A stretch of 64,000 nt of DNA from Alloprevotella sp. Lung230 (GTDB lineage Bacteria > Bacteroidota > Bacteroidia > Bacteroidales > Bacteroidaceae), in NCBI RefSeq assembly GCF_014385435.1, contig NZ_JACSUD010000011.1:1-64000 (forward strand), written 5' to 3'. The notes beneath the pieces were generated by a model, which ran no database searches, was not told where the DNA came from, and saw only the letters and a list, made by a program, of their open reading frames with translations. The position numbers and the translations under genes were made by a program. Of the stretch, positions 26,611 to 35,407 are shown piece by piece; positions within the stretch are counted from its first letter, which is position 1, and each line of letters starts with the position of its first letter.

Positions 26611-26665
26611 TTCCTCAGAGGTAGTCTTTTCTATCTCAGAGGTAGTTGAATTTAGCTCTGAGGTA
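26611..26665. repeat. CTACCTC-N-GAGGTAG palindrome cluster, copy B
   Basis: Units TTCCTCAGAGGTAG (26611-26624), CTATCTCAGAGGTAG (26631-26645) and TAGCTCTGAGGTA (26653-26665) are spaced by T/A-rich linkers. It directly precedes the first copy of the 240-base palindromic element. Confidence 0.85.
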
Positions 26666-26691
26666 AAATTTCCCCGCTCCTATTGCTTTCT

Positions 26692-26933
26692 CTCGCGCGC
26701 GTATGCGCGCGTCACTACATGTAAGTCGTGTTTTTTGCCTTCACTGCCTTCACCTGGAGAGACAAACTGTTGAAAATAAAGATGTTATCAATGAAGGCGA
26801 AGCCGGTGAAGGAGGTGAAGGATGAAACACCTCTTGCCTTCACCCGCAACTCGCTGTCGCTCTGGGACTTAGTTCTTCGGGTGAAGGCAGTGAAGGCAAA
26901 ATGCACACACTATTGTAGGGATACGCGCGCGAG
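26692..26933. repeat. MITE-like palindromic element, copy 1
   Basis: About 242 bases bounded by perfect 12-base inverted ends (CTCGCGCGCGTA at 26692-26703, complement at 26922-26933). Just inside, TTTGCCTTCACTGCCTTCAC near the left is mirrored by GTGAAGGCAGTGAAGGCAAA near the right (26881-26900). The centre carries further GTGAAGG repeats at 9-base spacing. A close copy lies at 33093-33331. No transposase is encoded; short ORFs inside look accidental. Confidence 0.8.
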
Positions 26934-27003
26934 GAAGGGGAAAGGATGGGCAGGTTTCGGGTGCGTTGCTCTTTGTGGAAATAGAGGTTTAAGAGTGGTT
27001 GGC

Positions 27004-27945
27004 CTACACCTCCATCGTGTACCATCCGGCCCAGGTGTCGCCGGGGGCAGTGTGCTGGATGTAGGGACGCCCCTCGATGTTGCCGGCAAATTCCTGCGGG
27101 TCGCAGAGGCCATACCAAGGTTCGACGCAGAGGAATGGGGCGTGCTGTCCCTGGGGCGACCATACGAGCCAAACCGGGGCCGAAGAGGCGAAGCGCGCGA
27201 TGCGTTGCTTGCGAAGGTCAAGCACCTCGATGGCCGATAGTTGGTTGCGGTCGAAAATCAGTGCCTCGTTGGCAAAGGTGGTCACCGAGATGGGCACGAG
27301 GGCATTGACGGGCTGGTGGCGGGCAAGGGCGTTGGAGGTTTCGATGTCGTTGCTCCAGGGGATGGGCACGCGCTTCGGTTCGGTGCACCCTTGGAGGGAA
27401 GCGCGGAGGAGGTCGATGGGGCGACCTTCAAAGCGGAGGTAGCCCTGAACGTCCTGTCCTTCGGCTTTCCAGTCGGGGAGGAGGAGCGAGGGATGTCCGC
27501 CCATTTGGAAATAGAGGGTGGAGGCGGAGGAGGGGTTGTGCACACGGAGGTCGGCACGGAGTGTGCGGCTCGTGAGAGAATAGGTCACTTCGAGGTGATA
27601 GGGCCAGGGGAAGATGGCCAACTCTTCGGCCGTGTTTTCAATGGCAAAGGTGATGCTGTTGCCTGCGGGTGCATTTCGGGTTTCGGGAACGCGCGTCCAT
27701 TCGCGCTTGCGCACAAACCCATGTTTGGGGATGGCGTAGGTTTGACCGTTGATGCGGCAAACACCGTTCCACATTCCGCCTACGATGGGGAAGAGGATGG
27801 GGGCACGGCCCTTCCAATAGGCTGGGTCGCCCTGCCAGCAGTATTCTTGGCCTGTGTTGCGGTCGGTGAGCGATTGGAGTTCTGCACCTTGGGCAGAGAA
27901 CGTGGCTTGTAAGTGCTCGTTTTGGAGAGTGAAGAGTTTCTGCAT
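27004..27945 (-). CDS. Aldose 1-epimerase family protein
   Basis: A 313-residue cytoplasmic protein of the galactose mutarotase superfamily, which interconverts alpha and beta anomers of sugars. Landmarks are the early LQSLTDRNTGQEYCWQGDP, the middle FQMGGHPSLLLPD with a candidate catalytic His, and the late CVEPWYGLCDP with acidic residues. Its closest type is the group of diverged family members with unclear substrates, so the exact sugar is unknown. It is transcribed alone, convergent with the CRISPR region. Confidence 0.88.
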   Translation of the reverse strand: MQKLFTLQNEHLQATFSAQGAELQSLTDRNTGQEYCWQGDPAYWKGRAPILFPIVGGMWNGVCRINGQTYAIPKHGFVRKREWTRVPETRNAPAGNSITFAIENTAEELAIFPWPYHLEVTYSLTSRTLRADLRVHNPSSASTLYFQMGGHPSLLLPDWKAEGQDVQGYLRFEGRPIDLLRASLQGCTEPKRVPIPWSNDIETSNALARHQPVNALVPISVTTFANEALIFDRNQLSAIEVLDLRKQRIARFASSAPVWLVWSPQGQHAPFLCVEPWYGLCDPQEFAGNIEGRPYIQHTAPGDTWAGWYTMEV

Positions 27946-28052
27946 AGTTCAGAGGATGTTGGTGGAGCAATCTCCTGTGGTTATACTTTTTCGTACTAAG
28001 GGTTACACGGGCAAAAATACAAATAAAATTCGGAAATGTGCGCTCTGACTGT

Positions 28053-28093
28053 TAAAAAAATCACGCCCCACATCTTTACGGATATGGGGCGTG
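28053..28093 (-). terminator. Terminator of the YfhO-like gene
   Basis: The minus strand has a 13-bp stem (28093-28081 with 28074-28062, one G-U pair) of the CACGCCCCAT type, followed by ATTTTTTT. It lies about 46 bases after the stop at 28139. Confidence 0.85.
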
Positions 28094-28138
28094 TTGAGGA
28101 GATCAGAAAAAGGGGAATTTCCTTTTTGTAAAATAGCA

Positions 28139-30772
28139 TCAATTCTTACTGATGCGCGCCTGCTGCCAAGTGCGCCAAAGCGCGAAAGCGAGGGCGAGTG
28201 CCAGCAGGGCGAGCGCAGCGTAGGCAATGGCATCGGTGGTGGCCACCGAAGTCGGGCGGAACTCCAGACGGAGTTCGTGGCGGCCGGCGGGGATGCGGAG
28301 GGCGCGGAGCACATAGTTGACCCGTCCGATTTCGACCGGCCGGCCATCGATGGTGGCCGTCCACCCCGGATAATAGATTTCCGAAAGTACAAGTACACCG
28401 CCCTTGTCGGTCTGTGCCGTGTAGTGGAGTTCGTTGGGGGCATAGTGGGTGAGCTGCACCGACCCTGTGCCGAGGGGCGAACCATCGAGTTGAGCCTTGA
28501 AGCGCACATCGGCCACGGCCGCCGTCTTCGTGTCGAGACCTTTGAGGGCCGCGATTTCGGCATCGGCGTTCGGCACGAAGCGAAGTCGGTCGACAAACCA
28601 CGCATTGCCGTTGGCCGCGGGATTGCGCATCGCGATTTTGCCCTCGGAGAGGATGAACCAACGGGCGTTGAGCATGTTGAGGATGGGCGTTTGCGCCTGG
28701 TCGGCATAGGCTTTGCTCACTTCGGCCATCATCGAGGCTTCGTCATGGATGCCGCGCGCAGCAAAGTGGAGACTGTCGGCCATGACAGCCTTTTGGGCCG
28801 ACTCGATGCCGCGGTGGGCAGCGTTGCACTCGGCGATGAGGTAGCGGTCGATGAGGTCCTGATAGCGGTGGAGTTTGGCCGCATGATAGCCGCCGATGGA
28901 CTTGTGGCGGAAGGCCGTTTGGTTGGTCGATTCGTTGAAGGGGTTGCCCTGTGTGAGGTTGAGCACACGATAGTCGAGGGCTTTGTCGGAGAGGATGGTC
29001 TTGTCGGCCGGGGTTTCAGCAAAACCTTCGAGGCGTTCGTTGGGATCAGAGAAATTGTCGTCGTTGAGGTAGCGGCGATTGACATTCCACAAGTCGCCCA
29101 AGGTGAGGACGAGGAGCACGATCACTACGCTCCAAGCCGGCAACAACTTGGGTTTGCGTACATAGAGCAGCAAGAGAGCAGCGGCCACGGTGATGAGGGC
29201 GAAAGAGCGCCAAGCGGTGGTCGAGAGTATGGCGGCGTGCATCGTGGCGATGGCACTGCGGTAGCCCGTCAAGAAGTCGGCCGGCATACCGAGATTTTGC
29301 ATTTGATCGAACATCTGCAGGTCTTGTGACGACATCAGGTTGGCCAGACTGGGGGCGAGGGCAAAAAGGAAGCAGACGCCTGCCGTAAGTGCTAAACTGA
29401 TGCCGGCACCGATGCGGTTGCGGCGTTCTTTCCACACGCCTTCGGGGTCGCTCAGCACGCGCGACAGTCCGAGGATGGCGAGCAGCGGCAGGGTGAACTC
29501 TGCCACCACGAGGGCCGAGGAGACGGTGCGGAACTTGGCATACATCGGCAGATGGTCGATGAAGAAGTCGGTGAGAGGCATGGTGTTTTTTCCCCAAGCA
29601 AAGGCGAACGAGAGGAGGGTGGCGGCCAAGAGTGCCCACTTCATCGGTCCGCCCACGATGAAGAGGGCGAGCACGGCGAGAAAGACAATGATTGCGCCCA
29701 CATAGACCGGTCCGACGGTCATGGGCTGGTCGCCCCAATACTGCGACATGCCGGGCAGATAACTGCCGCCGGTGGCTTGCTGCAACTGCGAGGCGTGTTG
29801 GTAGAAGTCGTCGTAGCCTTCGAGGTCTTCGACGCCCTCGCGGTCCATAATGCTCTGCGAACCGCCGCCTTTGAAGTCGGGCATGAGGAGGGTGAGCGTC
29901 TCGTCCACGCCATAGCTCCACTGCGTGATGTAGTCGCGCTCCAGTCCGCCGGTGGCCGCTTTGCCATCGGTGGGTTGCGCCTTCGTGGTGAGTTCTCCCT
30001 TTCCACGCATCGACTCTTTGGAGTATTCCCACGTGTGGTAGAGGTTGGGGAGGTTGATGAGCGCACCGAGCAATCCGCCCACCACCACAGCGGCAGTGGC
30101 TTTCGCCCAGTGTCCCCACTGTCGCTGCCGCAGGGCGTCAATGCCATAGGCCACGACGATGAAGAGCATCGGGAAGAGGAAATAGTAGGTCATCTGGATG
30201 TGGTTGCTCAGCACCTGCAAGGCGGTGAACAGCCCCGTGACAATCAGTCCCCAGAGGTATTTGCCGCGATAGGCGAGCACCAATCCGGCGATGGTGGGCG
30301 GGATGAAAGCAAGGGTATTGACCTTCCAAATGTGTCCTGCCGCGATGATAATCAGAAAGTAGGTCGAGAACGCCCACGCCGTAGCGCCAAACGCCGAAAG
30401 CAAGGGGCGGAAGCGGAAGGCACGCATGAGCAGATAGAACCCGAAGAGATAGAGAAAGAGGTAGGAGAGCGGACCGGTGGTGAACAAGCCCACGATGCGT
30501 CCCACCCAGCCGAGGGTTTCGGTCGGGCCGTAGGTCGGTGCAATCTGGTAGGTGGGCATCCCCGAAAAGATGCTGTTCGTCCAGCGCGTACGTTCGCCCG
30601 TGGCTTCATAGAAGGCCGCTTGTTCCTGCCCTTGCCCCATGCCGGCCACCGTGTCGTGACCACCGAGCACAAGCCCGTCCAGAATGGGCGTGGCAAAATA
30701 GAGGAAACTCAGCAGAAGAAAAGACAGCACGACCAGCACATCCGGCCATGAGCGTTTGAGGAGTTCTTTCAT
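28139..30772 (-). CDS. YfhO-family integral membrane protein
   Basis: An 877-residue multi-spanning membrane protein with about a dozen hydrophobic segments and a large soluble C-terminal part (about residues 560-830). The N-terminal RSWPDVLVVLSFLLLSFLYF, followed by GGHDTVAGMGQGQEQAAFY and RTRWTNSIFSGMPTYQI, is characteristic of the Bacteroidota YfhO-like family (GT-C-like fold). Relatives take part in glycosylation of lipids or surface polymers, but the role here is not established. It is divergent from the MTA/SAH nucleosidase gene, with back-to-back -7 boxes between them. Confidence 0.85.
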   Translation of the reverse strand: MKELLKRSWPDVLVVLSFLLLSFLYFATPILDGLVLGGHDTVAGMGQGQEQAAFYEATGERTRWTNSIFSGMPTYQIAPTYGPTETLGWVGRIVGLFTTGPLSYLFLYLFGFYLLMRAFRFRPLLSAFGATAWAFSTYFLIIIAAGHIWKVNTLAFIPPTIAGLVLAYRGKYLWGLIVTGLFTALQVLSNHIQMTYYFLFPMLFIVVAYGIDALRQRQWGHWAKATAAVVVGGLLGALINLPNLYHTWEYSKESMRGKGELTTKAQPTDGKAATGGLERDYITQWSYGVDETLTLLMPDFKGGGSQSIMDREGVEDLEGYDDFYQHASQLQQATGGSYLPGMSQYWGDQPMTVGPVYVGAIIVFLAVLALFIVGGPMKWALLAATLLSFAFAWGKNTMPLTDFFIDHLPMYAKFRTVSSALVVAEFTLPLLAILGLSRVLSDPEGVWKERRNRIGAGISLALTAGVCFLFALAPSLANLMSSQDLQMFDQMQNLGMPADFLTGYRSAIATMHAAILSTTAWRSFALITVAAALLLLYVRKPKLLPAWSVVIVLLVLTLGDLWNVNRRYLNDDNFSDPNERLEGFAETPADKTILSDKALDYRVLNLTQGNPFNESTNQTAFRHKSIGGYHAAKLHRYQDLIDRYLIAECNAAHRGIESAQKAVMADSLHFAARGIHDEASMMAEVSKAYADQAQTPILNMLNARWFILSEGKIAMRNPAANGNAWFVDRLRFVPNADAEIAALKGLDTKTAAVADVRFKAQLDGSPLGTGSVQLTHYAPNELHYTAQTDKGGVLVLSEIYYPGWTATIDGRPVEIGRVNYVLRALRIPAGRHELRLEFRPTSVATTDAIAYAALALLALALAFALWRTWQQARISKN

Positions 30773-30803
30773 GATTTTGGAAGTTGGGTAATGGTTTTAC
30801 GTG

Positions 30804-30842
30804 CAAAGATACATCAACCTCGGCGAAAAATACGTATATTTG
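30804..30842. promoter_or_regulatory. Divergent promoter boxes for YfhO and MTA/SAH nucleosidase genes
   Basis: Leftward TATCTTTG on the minus strand (30811-30804) lies 32 bases before the YfhO-like start. Rightward TATATTTG (30835-30842) lies 25 bases before the nucleosidase start. Both fit TAnnTTTG; clear -33 elements are not seen. Confidence 0.6.
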
Positions 30843-30866
30843 CCGGAAAATATCATCCCCAACCTT

Positions 30867-31574
30867 ATGAAACTTGGAATTATCTCTGCCATGACGGTAG
30901 AACACGAGCAAATGTGTCGTTTGCTTTCCCACGCCACCACGTTCACCGCTGCCCACTACACCTTCACCCAGGGGCGCATCGGACCCCACGAAGTCACCCT
31001 CATGCAGTGCGGCATCGGCAAGGTCAATGCCGCTATCGGCGCCACCCACCTCATCGCCCATACCCGCCCCGATGCCATCATCAGCACCGGTTGCGCGGGA
31101 GGCATCGACACGTGTTTGAACGTGATGGACGTTGTGGCGAGCAGCGCCCTGGTCTACCACGACGTGTGGTGCGGCGAAGGCAATGCCTACGGGCAGGTGC
31201 AAGGCTTGCCGGAGCAGTTTGCCGCAGATGCCCGCCTCCTGGCGGCTGCCCGTTCCTTGGCGGAACATCCCGAGGTGAGCACTCCCATCCACTGCGGCCT
31301 CATCTGCACGGGCGATAAGTTCATCACCGACCGCGCCCAACTCGATCACATCAAAAGCGAGTTTCCCGAAGGCTTGGCGGTCGACATGGAAAGTGCCGCC
31401 ATCGCCCATACCTGCCACTTGCACAACGTCCCCTTCCTGAGTTTCCGCATCATCAGCGACACCCCCGGTGTTGAAGCCCACTGGGAACAATATCAGGACT
31501 TCTGGGGCGAAATGGCACACCGTTCCTTTGGTGTCACACACACATTCTTAGCACAACTGCCCGAACAATTGTAA
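30867..31574 (+). CDS. mtnN: 5'-methylthioadenosine/S-adenosylhomocysteine nucleosidase
   Basis: Cleaves adenine from methylthioadenosine and S-adenosylhomocysteine, recycling products of methylation and polyamine synthesis. The start MKLGIISAMTVEHEQM at 30867 puts the conserved N-terminal strand first and lies just after a promoter box; the upstream in-frame extension is non-coding. The protein is 235 residues. It has the early catalytic Glu region (AMTVEHEQM), VDMESAAIAHTCHL for ribose binding and FRIISDTPGVEA with the catalytic Asp. Confidence 0.93.
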   Translation: MKLGIISAMTVEHEQMCRLLSHATTFTAAHYTFTQGRIGPHEVTLMQCGIGKVNAAIGATHLIAHTRPDAIISTGCAGGIDTCLNVMDVVASSALVYHDVWCGEGNAYGQVQGLPEQFAADARLLAAARSLAEHPEVSTPIHCGLICTGDKFITDRAQLDHIKSEFPEGLAVDMESAAIAHTCHLHNVPFLSFRIISDTPGVEAHWEQYQDFWGEMAHRSFGVTHTFLAQLPEQL

Positions 31575-31642
31575 GAGGTGCACTGCCCTCAGCGTCTACG
31601 CCCCTCCCCTTTCGTTTCATCCCCTTCCCGCCTTTTTGCACC

Positions 31643-32920
31643 ATGTCTTCGTCTTCCTGCATTTTTCGCTTCAGTCTCCGCCTTTTCGGCCTCGCTTTCC
31701 TGCTCAGCACACTGCCGGCAGTCTTTTCTCTACGAACGAACGCACAGCCCTTGACGGCCGATACCCCTGCCGCTACTGCTGCCATCCTCGACACGGCTCA
31801 AAGTCGCACCCTACGTTTGGAGGTCGAGGGCATGGCGTTCTTTCACGACAACGAGTTCGACGGCACCATCAGCAAGGGCTATTCGCTCCCCGGATTTCGT
31901 GTGCAGCCCCGCTTGGTCTATCAGCCGTTGCCCCACCTCCGCTTGGAAGGAGGATTTCACGCACAGGTCTATGAGGGCGCGGGAAAATATCCCAACTACG
32001 CCTTCCACGACATCGCCACGTGGAAGGGCACACAATGGCAGGAAGGGGCTCACCTGCTCCCGCTCCTCCGCGCCACCGCCCGCCTCAGTCGCTCCACCAC
32101 GCTCGTGCTGGGACAAGTCTACGGCAGCACGCACCACGACCTTTCCCTCCCCCTCTACAATCCCGAACTCGCTCTCAGTGCCGACCCTGAGATGGGCGCA
32201 CAGTTGCTCGTCGACACCCGGCGCTGGCAGATGGACGCGTGGGTCGATTGGCAGAGTTTTATTTTTGAGCAGGACACCCACCAAGAGGCATTCACCGTGG
32301 GGATGACCCACCGCCTTTGGCTCACTCCGCGCGCCCACCGCAGTTTTACGCTCTCGCTGCCGGCGCGCCTCCTCGTGCAGCACCGCGGAGGCGAACAGGA
32401 CCTGCCGAGTCTCAACCTCGGCGTGCAAACCCTCAGCAACGCTTCGCTGGGACTTGCTGCGCGGTGGGAGCGCCCTTCGGGAGCGTTGCGCGCGCTTGAT
32501 GCCGAAGCCTCGGCGTTGGTGAGCTACCAGCAGGCCGGCCGGCTCTGGCCTTGGACTTCCGGTGGTGCGGGCTGGCTCTCCCTCACGGCCGACTGGCGCA
32601 GCGGCTGGCGCACACAGTTGGGGTTGCTCTATGCCCACCGCTTTGTTTCGCTCTATGGTGCCCCCTTCTTCGGTGCCCTCTCGCTGAAAGAAAAAGGCGG
32701 ACGATTTTCCTATATGGGCACCGGCTACGTGGGGGCGGAATACGCTCGCTCTCTCGGCGCCGGTTACTCCTGGGGGGCGCACGTCTACCTCTATCTCACG
32801 CGGCAGGGACGGCTCACCTTCCCCGATGCCCGCCCTGCGCAGGCCGAGCGCTGGGGGAATGCCTTTTCCTTCGGCCTCTTCCTCCGTTTCCGTCCCTCTT
32901 TCCTGCTCAAGAGGTGGTGA
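31643..32920 (+). CDS. Predicted outer-membrane beta-barrel protein of unknown function
   Basis: A 425-residue exported protein. A hydrophobic signal sequence ends near residue 34 (RTNAQ). The rest alternates short amphipathic strands and turns (RLEVEGMAFFHDNEFDG, LEGGFHAQVYEGAG, LVDTRRWQMDAWVDW, LLYAHRFVSLYG) and ends with an aromatic-rich strand (FGLFLRFRPSFLLKRW), as barrels do. It resembles conserved Bacteroidales hypothetical proteins. It follows the nucleosidase gene by 68 bases but has no obvious functional link to it. Confidence 0.65.
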   Translation: MSSSSCIFRFSLRLFGLAFLLSTLPAVFSLRTNAQPLTADTPAATAAILDTAQSRTLRLEVEGMAFFHDNEFDGTISKGYSLPGFRVQPRLVYQPLPHLRLEGGFHAQVYEGAGKYPNYAFHDIATWKGTQWQEGAHLLPLLRATARLSRSTTLVLGQVYGSTHHDLSLPLYNPELALSADPEMGAQLLVDTRRWQMDAWVDWQSFIFEQDTHQEAFTVGMTHRLWLTPRAHRSFTLSLPARLLVQHRGGEQDLPSLNLGVQTLSNASLGLAARWERPSGALRALDAEASALVSYQQAGRLWPWTSGGAGWLSLTADWRSGWRTQLGLLYAHRFVSLYGAPFFGALSLKEKGGRFSYMGTGYVGAEYARSLGAGYSWGAHVYLYLTRQGRLTFPDARPAQAERWGNAFSFGLFLRFRPSFLLKRW

Positions 32921-32986
32921 ATGCTGTTGATTCCGGCGTAAGGAGAAAATAGCAGATGGTAAGTAGGTCTTCAAAATTAGACATAG

Positions 32987-33063
32987 CAATCTCAGAGGAA
33001 GTAGAATTTATCTCAGAGGTAGTTTTTTCTATCTCAGAGGTAGTTGAATTTAGCTCTGAGGTA
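32987..33063. repeat. CTACCTC-N-GAGGTAG palindrome cluster, copy C
   Basis: Four units: CAATCTCAGAGGAAGTAG (degenerate, from 32987), TTATCTCAGAGGTAG (33008-33022), CTATCTCAGAGGTAG (33029-33043) and TAGCTCTGAGGTAAA (33051-33065). As at copy B, it directly precedes a 240-base palindromic element, so the two are linked as a composite repeat of about 330 bases. Confidence 0.85.
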
Positions 33064-33092
33064 AATTTTCCCCGCTCCTATTGCTTTACTCC

Positions 33093-33331
33093 CTCGCGCG
33101 TACGCGCGCGTCACTACTATGTAAGTCGTGTTTTTTGCCTTCACTGCCTTCACAGGGAGAGACAAATGTCTGCAAATGAGGGAGTTTCCGGTGAAGGCAA
33201 AGCCGGTGAAGGAGGTGAAGGATGGGACATCTTTTGCCTTCACCCGCAACTCGCTGTCGTTCTGTGATTTATCTCATCGGGTGAAGGCGTGAAGGCAAAA
33301 TGCACACACTATTGTAGGGTACGCGCGCGAG
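33093..33331. repeat. MITE-like palindromic element, copy 2
   Basis: About 239 bases. The right end TACGCGCGCGAG (33320-33331) matches copy 1. The left end (from 33093) is CTCGCGCGTA, two bases shorter. The internal CCTTCAC and GTGAAGG blocks are in the same order as in copy 1. Most differences are in the central 33165-33195 and 33265-33280 stretches. Confidence 0.8.
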
Positions 33332-33400
33332 GAAGGGCGGGACTGTTTTCTCCTCTCGTTTTGTGCGAATTGCAGGAAGTCGGTGAACGAAATGAAATTA

Positions 33401-33473
33401 TTGATGTCCGGTAAAAGTTTTTTTGCTGTAAAAAAATAAGGCTGAAATCCTCTTGTAGGATTTCAGCCCTGCA
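33401..33473. repeat. Partial copy of a short inverted-repeat element
   Basis: About 70 bases nearly identical to 42969-43041, including a 12-bp hairpin GGCTGAAATCCT/AGGATTTCAGCC. The right terminal repeat found in the other copy is missing here. Confidence 0.7.
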
Positions 33474-33600
33474 CTTTCAAAATCGAAGTGCAAAAAAAGA
33501 ATGAATCGTTACACTCCGATTTTTAAAGTACAAATTGACTCTACGTTGAAATTTATTGTTACATTTGAGGTGTCCTTAATCATTTAACCAACGTAAGCCC

Positions 33601-35007
33601 ATGAAACGCTTTCTTTTTCTCCCTTTGTGGCTGATTTTATGCTGCTACTGTTGCATTTGCAATGCGCAAACTTCCTTACCTACCAATGCGATTAAGATAG
33701 GAAAATGTGTGGTACGAGGCAAAGTGCCTGCAATGCTCGCTATGAAGTTAAGTTTAACCGTGGTGTATAACGATTTCTTTGCCTCTAATGCTGACACGTA
33801 TGATTTAAGTATTGACGCTGAAGGCAATGTAAGTGGAGAGCTTCCTCTGCATTCGCTTTATGCGCATGCTGCTGTGCAGCTTGATTTGGAGGAGAACAGT
33901 CAAACAGAGTTTGTTTTGCTTTCGCAAAATGATACTTTGAGAGTTTGGGTAGATAATCAAAAGAACTTGAAGGCAGAAGGGGCAAGATGTTCTTCTGTTT
34001 TTAAGAGTTTCGATTGGCTAACCTTTGTGTTTGCTTCTGATCGATACCTTCCCCAAAAGCAGTCAAGCGTAATCGCCAAGTTCCCTGTTAAAAAGATAAG
34101 TGGCTATCCTTCTGCAACTACTGCTGAAGATAGGAAGATTCTTGTGAATAAGTTGAAGATTAGCTATTATGCTTCTATGTTGAATATAATGAAAATTCGA
34201 AAGGTTAAACTACCTGCTAGTGCTTATGCTTTTCTCAACGATATTGTTTTTGACGACAAAATCCTCTATGCCTCACCTGACACTGATGATTTCTTCTATT
34301 TTCTTTTATCTGATAAATCACTGAAAATTCCAAGTATAGGCGATACTCCGATTCCGGAATGGAAAGAAAAATTGCGTTGTCAATTGGCTAAAATCCCCTA
34401 CAAGCCGAACGAACTGTTTTGTGACTTGATGGCATTTAGCAGTTACTATTTTCAATTGGAGAATGGTAAACTATTAACAGCACAACAACTACAGAATATC
34501 CATACAGGATTTTCGAGTGGAGAATGGGATAAACTCTTGTTGTTGTATCACGAACAAGAGGTAAAAACGCAAGCGCGAAGTGGACACTTCGTGAACTGTG
34601 CAGAAAATGGACAACCTCAAACCCTGGAAGAGATATTGGTTCAGCACAAGGGAAAGCCTGTGATTGTTGATTTCTGGTATGGTGCTTGTGGACCTTGTGC
34701 CGTGATGAGCAAACTTCTCTATAAAGTGCTTGCAGAAGAGGGATTTGAGAATGTGGAACTCCTTGATATGACAAGTCCGAGACTGACGAGTATGGAAGCT
34801 TGGCAAAATATGAAAGGAAACCATGGAGGTTGGCACTATATGCTGAAAGATGCGGAATTAGAGCGCGTTATGCAGCAACAACAAGCAGAGGGTTTCCCCA
34901 CTTTGATGTTCTATGACAAATCCCATCAATTGGTGAAAACAAAAGTAGGACAGATGAGTGAAAATGAATTGCGAAGTATTGTGCAACAAATAGTACACAT
35001 CCATTAA
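33601..35007 (+). CDS. TlpA-like thioredoxin-fold protein, exported
   Basis: A 468-residue protein with a signal peptide (MKRFLFLPLWLILCCYCCIC, then NAQ). The first 330 residues form a beta-rich N-terminal region typical of Bacteroidota TlpA-family proteins. The C-terminal thioredoxin domain begins near residue 340 and has the redox motif CGPC at 363-366 (WYGACGPCAVM) and the cis-Pro loop GFPTLMFYD. It probably acts as a disulfide reductase or exchanger in the periplasm. The gene is clearly A+T-richer than its neighbours and stands alone, which may indicate transfer. Confidence 0.85.
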   Translation: MKRFLFLPLWLILCCYCCICNAQTSLPTNAIKIGKCVVRGKVPAMLAMKLSLTVVYNDFFASNADTYDLSIDAEGNVSGELPLHSLYAHAAVQLDLEENSQTEFVLLSQNDTLRVWVDNQKNLKAEGARCSSVFKSFDWLTFVFASDRYLPQKQSSVIAKFPVKKISGYPSATTAEDRKILVNKLKISYYASMLNIMKIRKVKLPASAYAFLNDIVFDDKILYASPDTDDFFYFLLSDKSLKIPSIGDTPIPEWKEKLRCQLAKIPYKPNELFCDLMAFSSYYFQLENGKLLTAQQLQNIHTGFSSGEWDKLLLLYHEQEVKTQARSGHFVNCAENGQPQTLEEILVQHKGKPVIVDFWYGACGPCAVMSKLLYKVLAEEGFENVELLDMTSPRLTSMEAWQNMKGNHGGWHYMLKDAELERVMQQQQAEGFPTLMFYDKSHQLVKTKVGQMSENELRSIVQQIVHIH

Positions 35008-35407
35008 GCGGTTCTTCATATTAGTGCCTTTTTGTTCAAGTTCAACTCATATTCTTTGCAGAAATCATCTGCAATACAATAAATTTCCGTAACTTTGCTG
35101 ATAAGTTTTATAGAGGATTGTTATATCATTATCTGTTTGATTATCAATAATATATGTATGAAAAAACAATCCTCTTTTGGGGCTTTTTCTGAAACTATTT
35201 TAAGGCAAAAAACAAGAATTCCTTATCCCGAATTGGGGTTATTACGTGTCCTACCATAACGGTCTAATGATCGATTTGGGTTAATTTATCTATTTTGATT
35301 CACGACAACCTCCTTTTGTTCCTTTTATCGCTTACCTCTTCTCTGGTAAACAAAAAAATCCCCACTCATCTTTTGCAGGTGAGTGGGAATTTTGTTTATA
35401 TTAGTCG
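35008..35407. other. A+T-rich intergenic region
   Basis: No gene is supported with confidence. It contains a TAACTTTG -7 box (35090-35097), an inverted repeat (AGGATTGTT near 35115 with AACAATCCT near 35167), and a possible 33-codon ORF starting with ATG near 35158 (MKKQSSFGAFSETIL...) with no recognised relatives. The efflux-operon terminator lies at the right end. Confidence 0.5.
35352..35390 (-). terminator. Terminator of the RND efflux operon
   Basis: An 11-bp stem of ATTCCCACTCA type (35390-35380 with 35369-35359) is followed on the minus strand by seven Ts. A shorter T-run on the plus side makes it possibly bidirectional. Confidence 0.85.

Larger units (their letters stand above)
32921..33600. 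other. Repeat-rich intergenic region
   Basis: This 680-base gap has no gene that can be supported. It contains a TAAGTAGGTCTTCAAAATTA motif (32960-32979), palindrome cluster C, the second 240-base palindromic element, a partial copy of the TTGCTGTCYGGTAAAA-type element (33401-33473) and the TlpA-gene promoter box TACATTTG (33560-33567). Confidence 0.65.

Noticed and set aside
26728-27240. 170-codon ORF spanning the palindromic element and the epimerase gene
   Set aside because: Its first part is repeat DNA that gives Lys/Val-rich nonsense, and its second part is antisense to the aldose epimerase gene.
33470-33495. Hairpin GCACTT...GAAGTGC with A-run as terminator
   Set aside because: The A-run follows the hairpin on the plus strand, so neither strand has Ts after the stem; it is listed only as a sequence shared with about 41870.
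35158-35260. 33-codon ORF MKKQSSFGAFSETIL... as a gene
   Set aside because: It has a promoter box upstream but no recognisable family and lies in an inverted repeat; not enough to call a gene.
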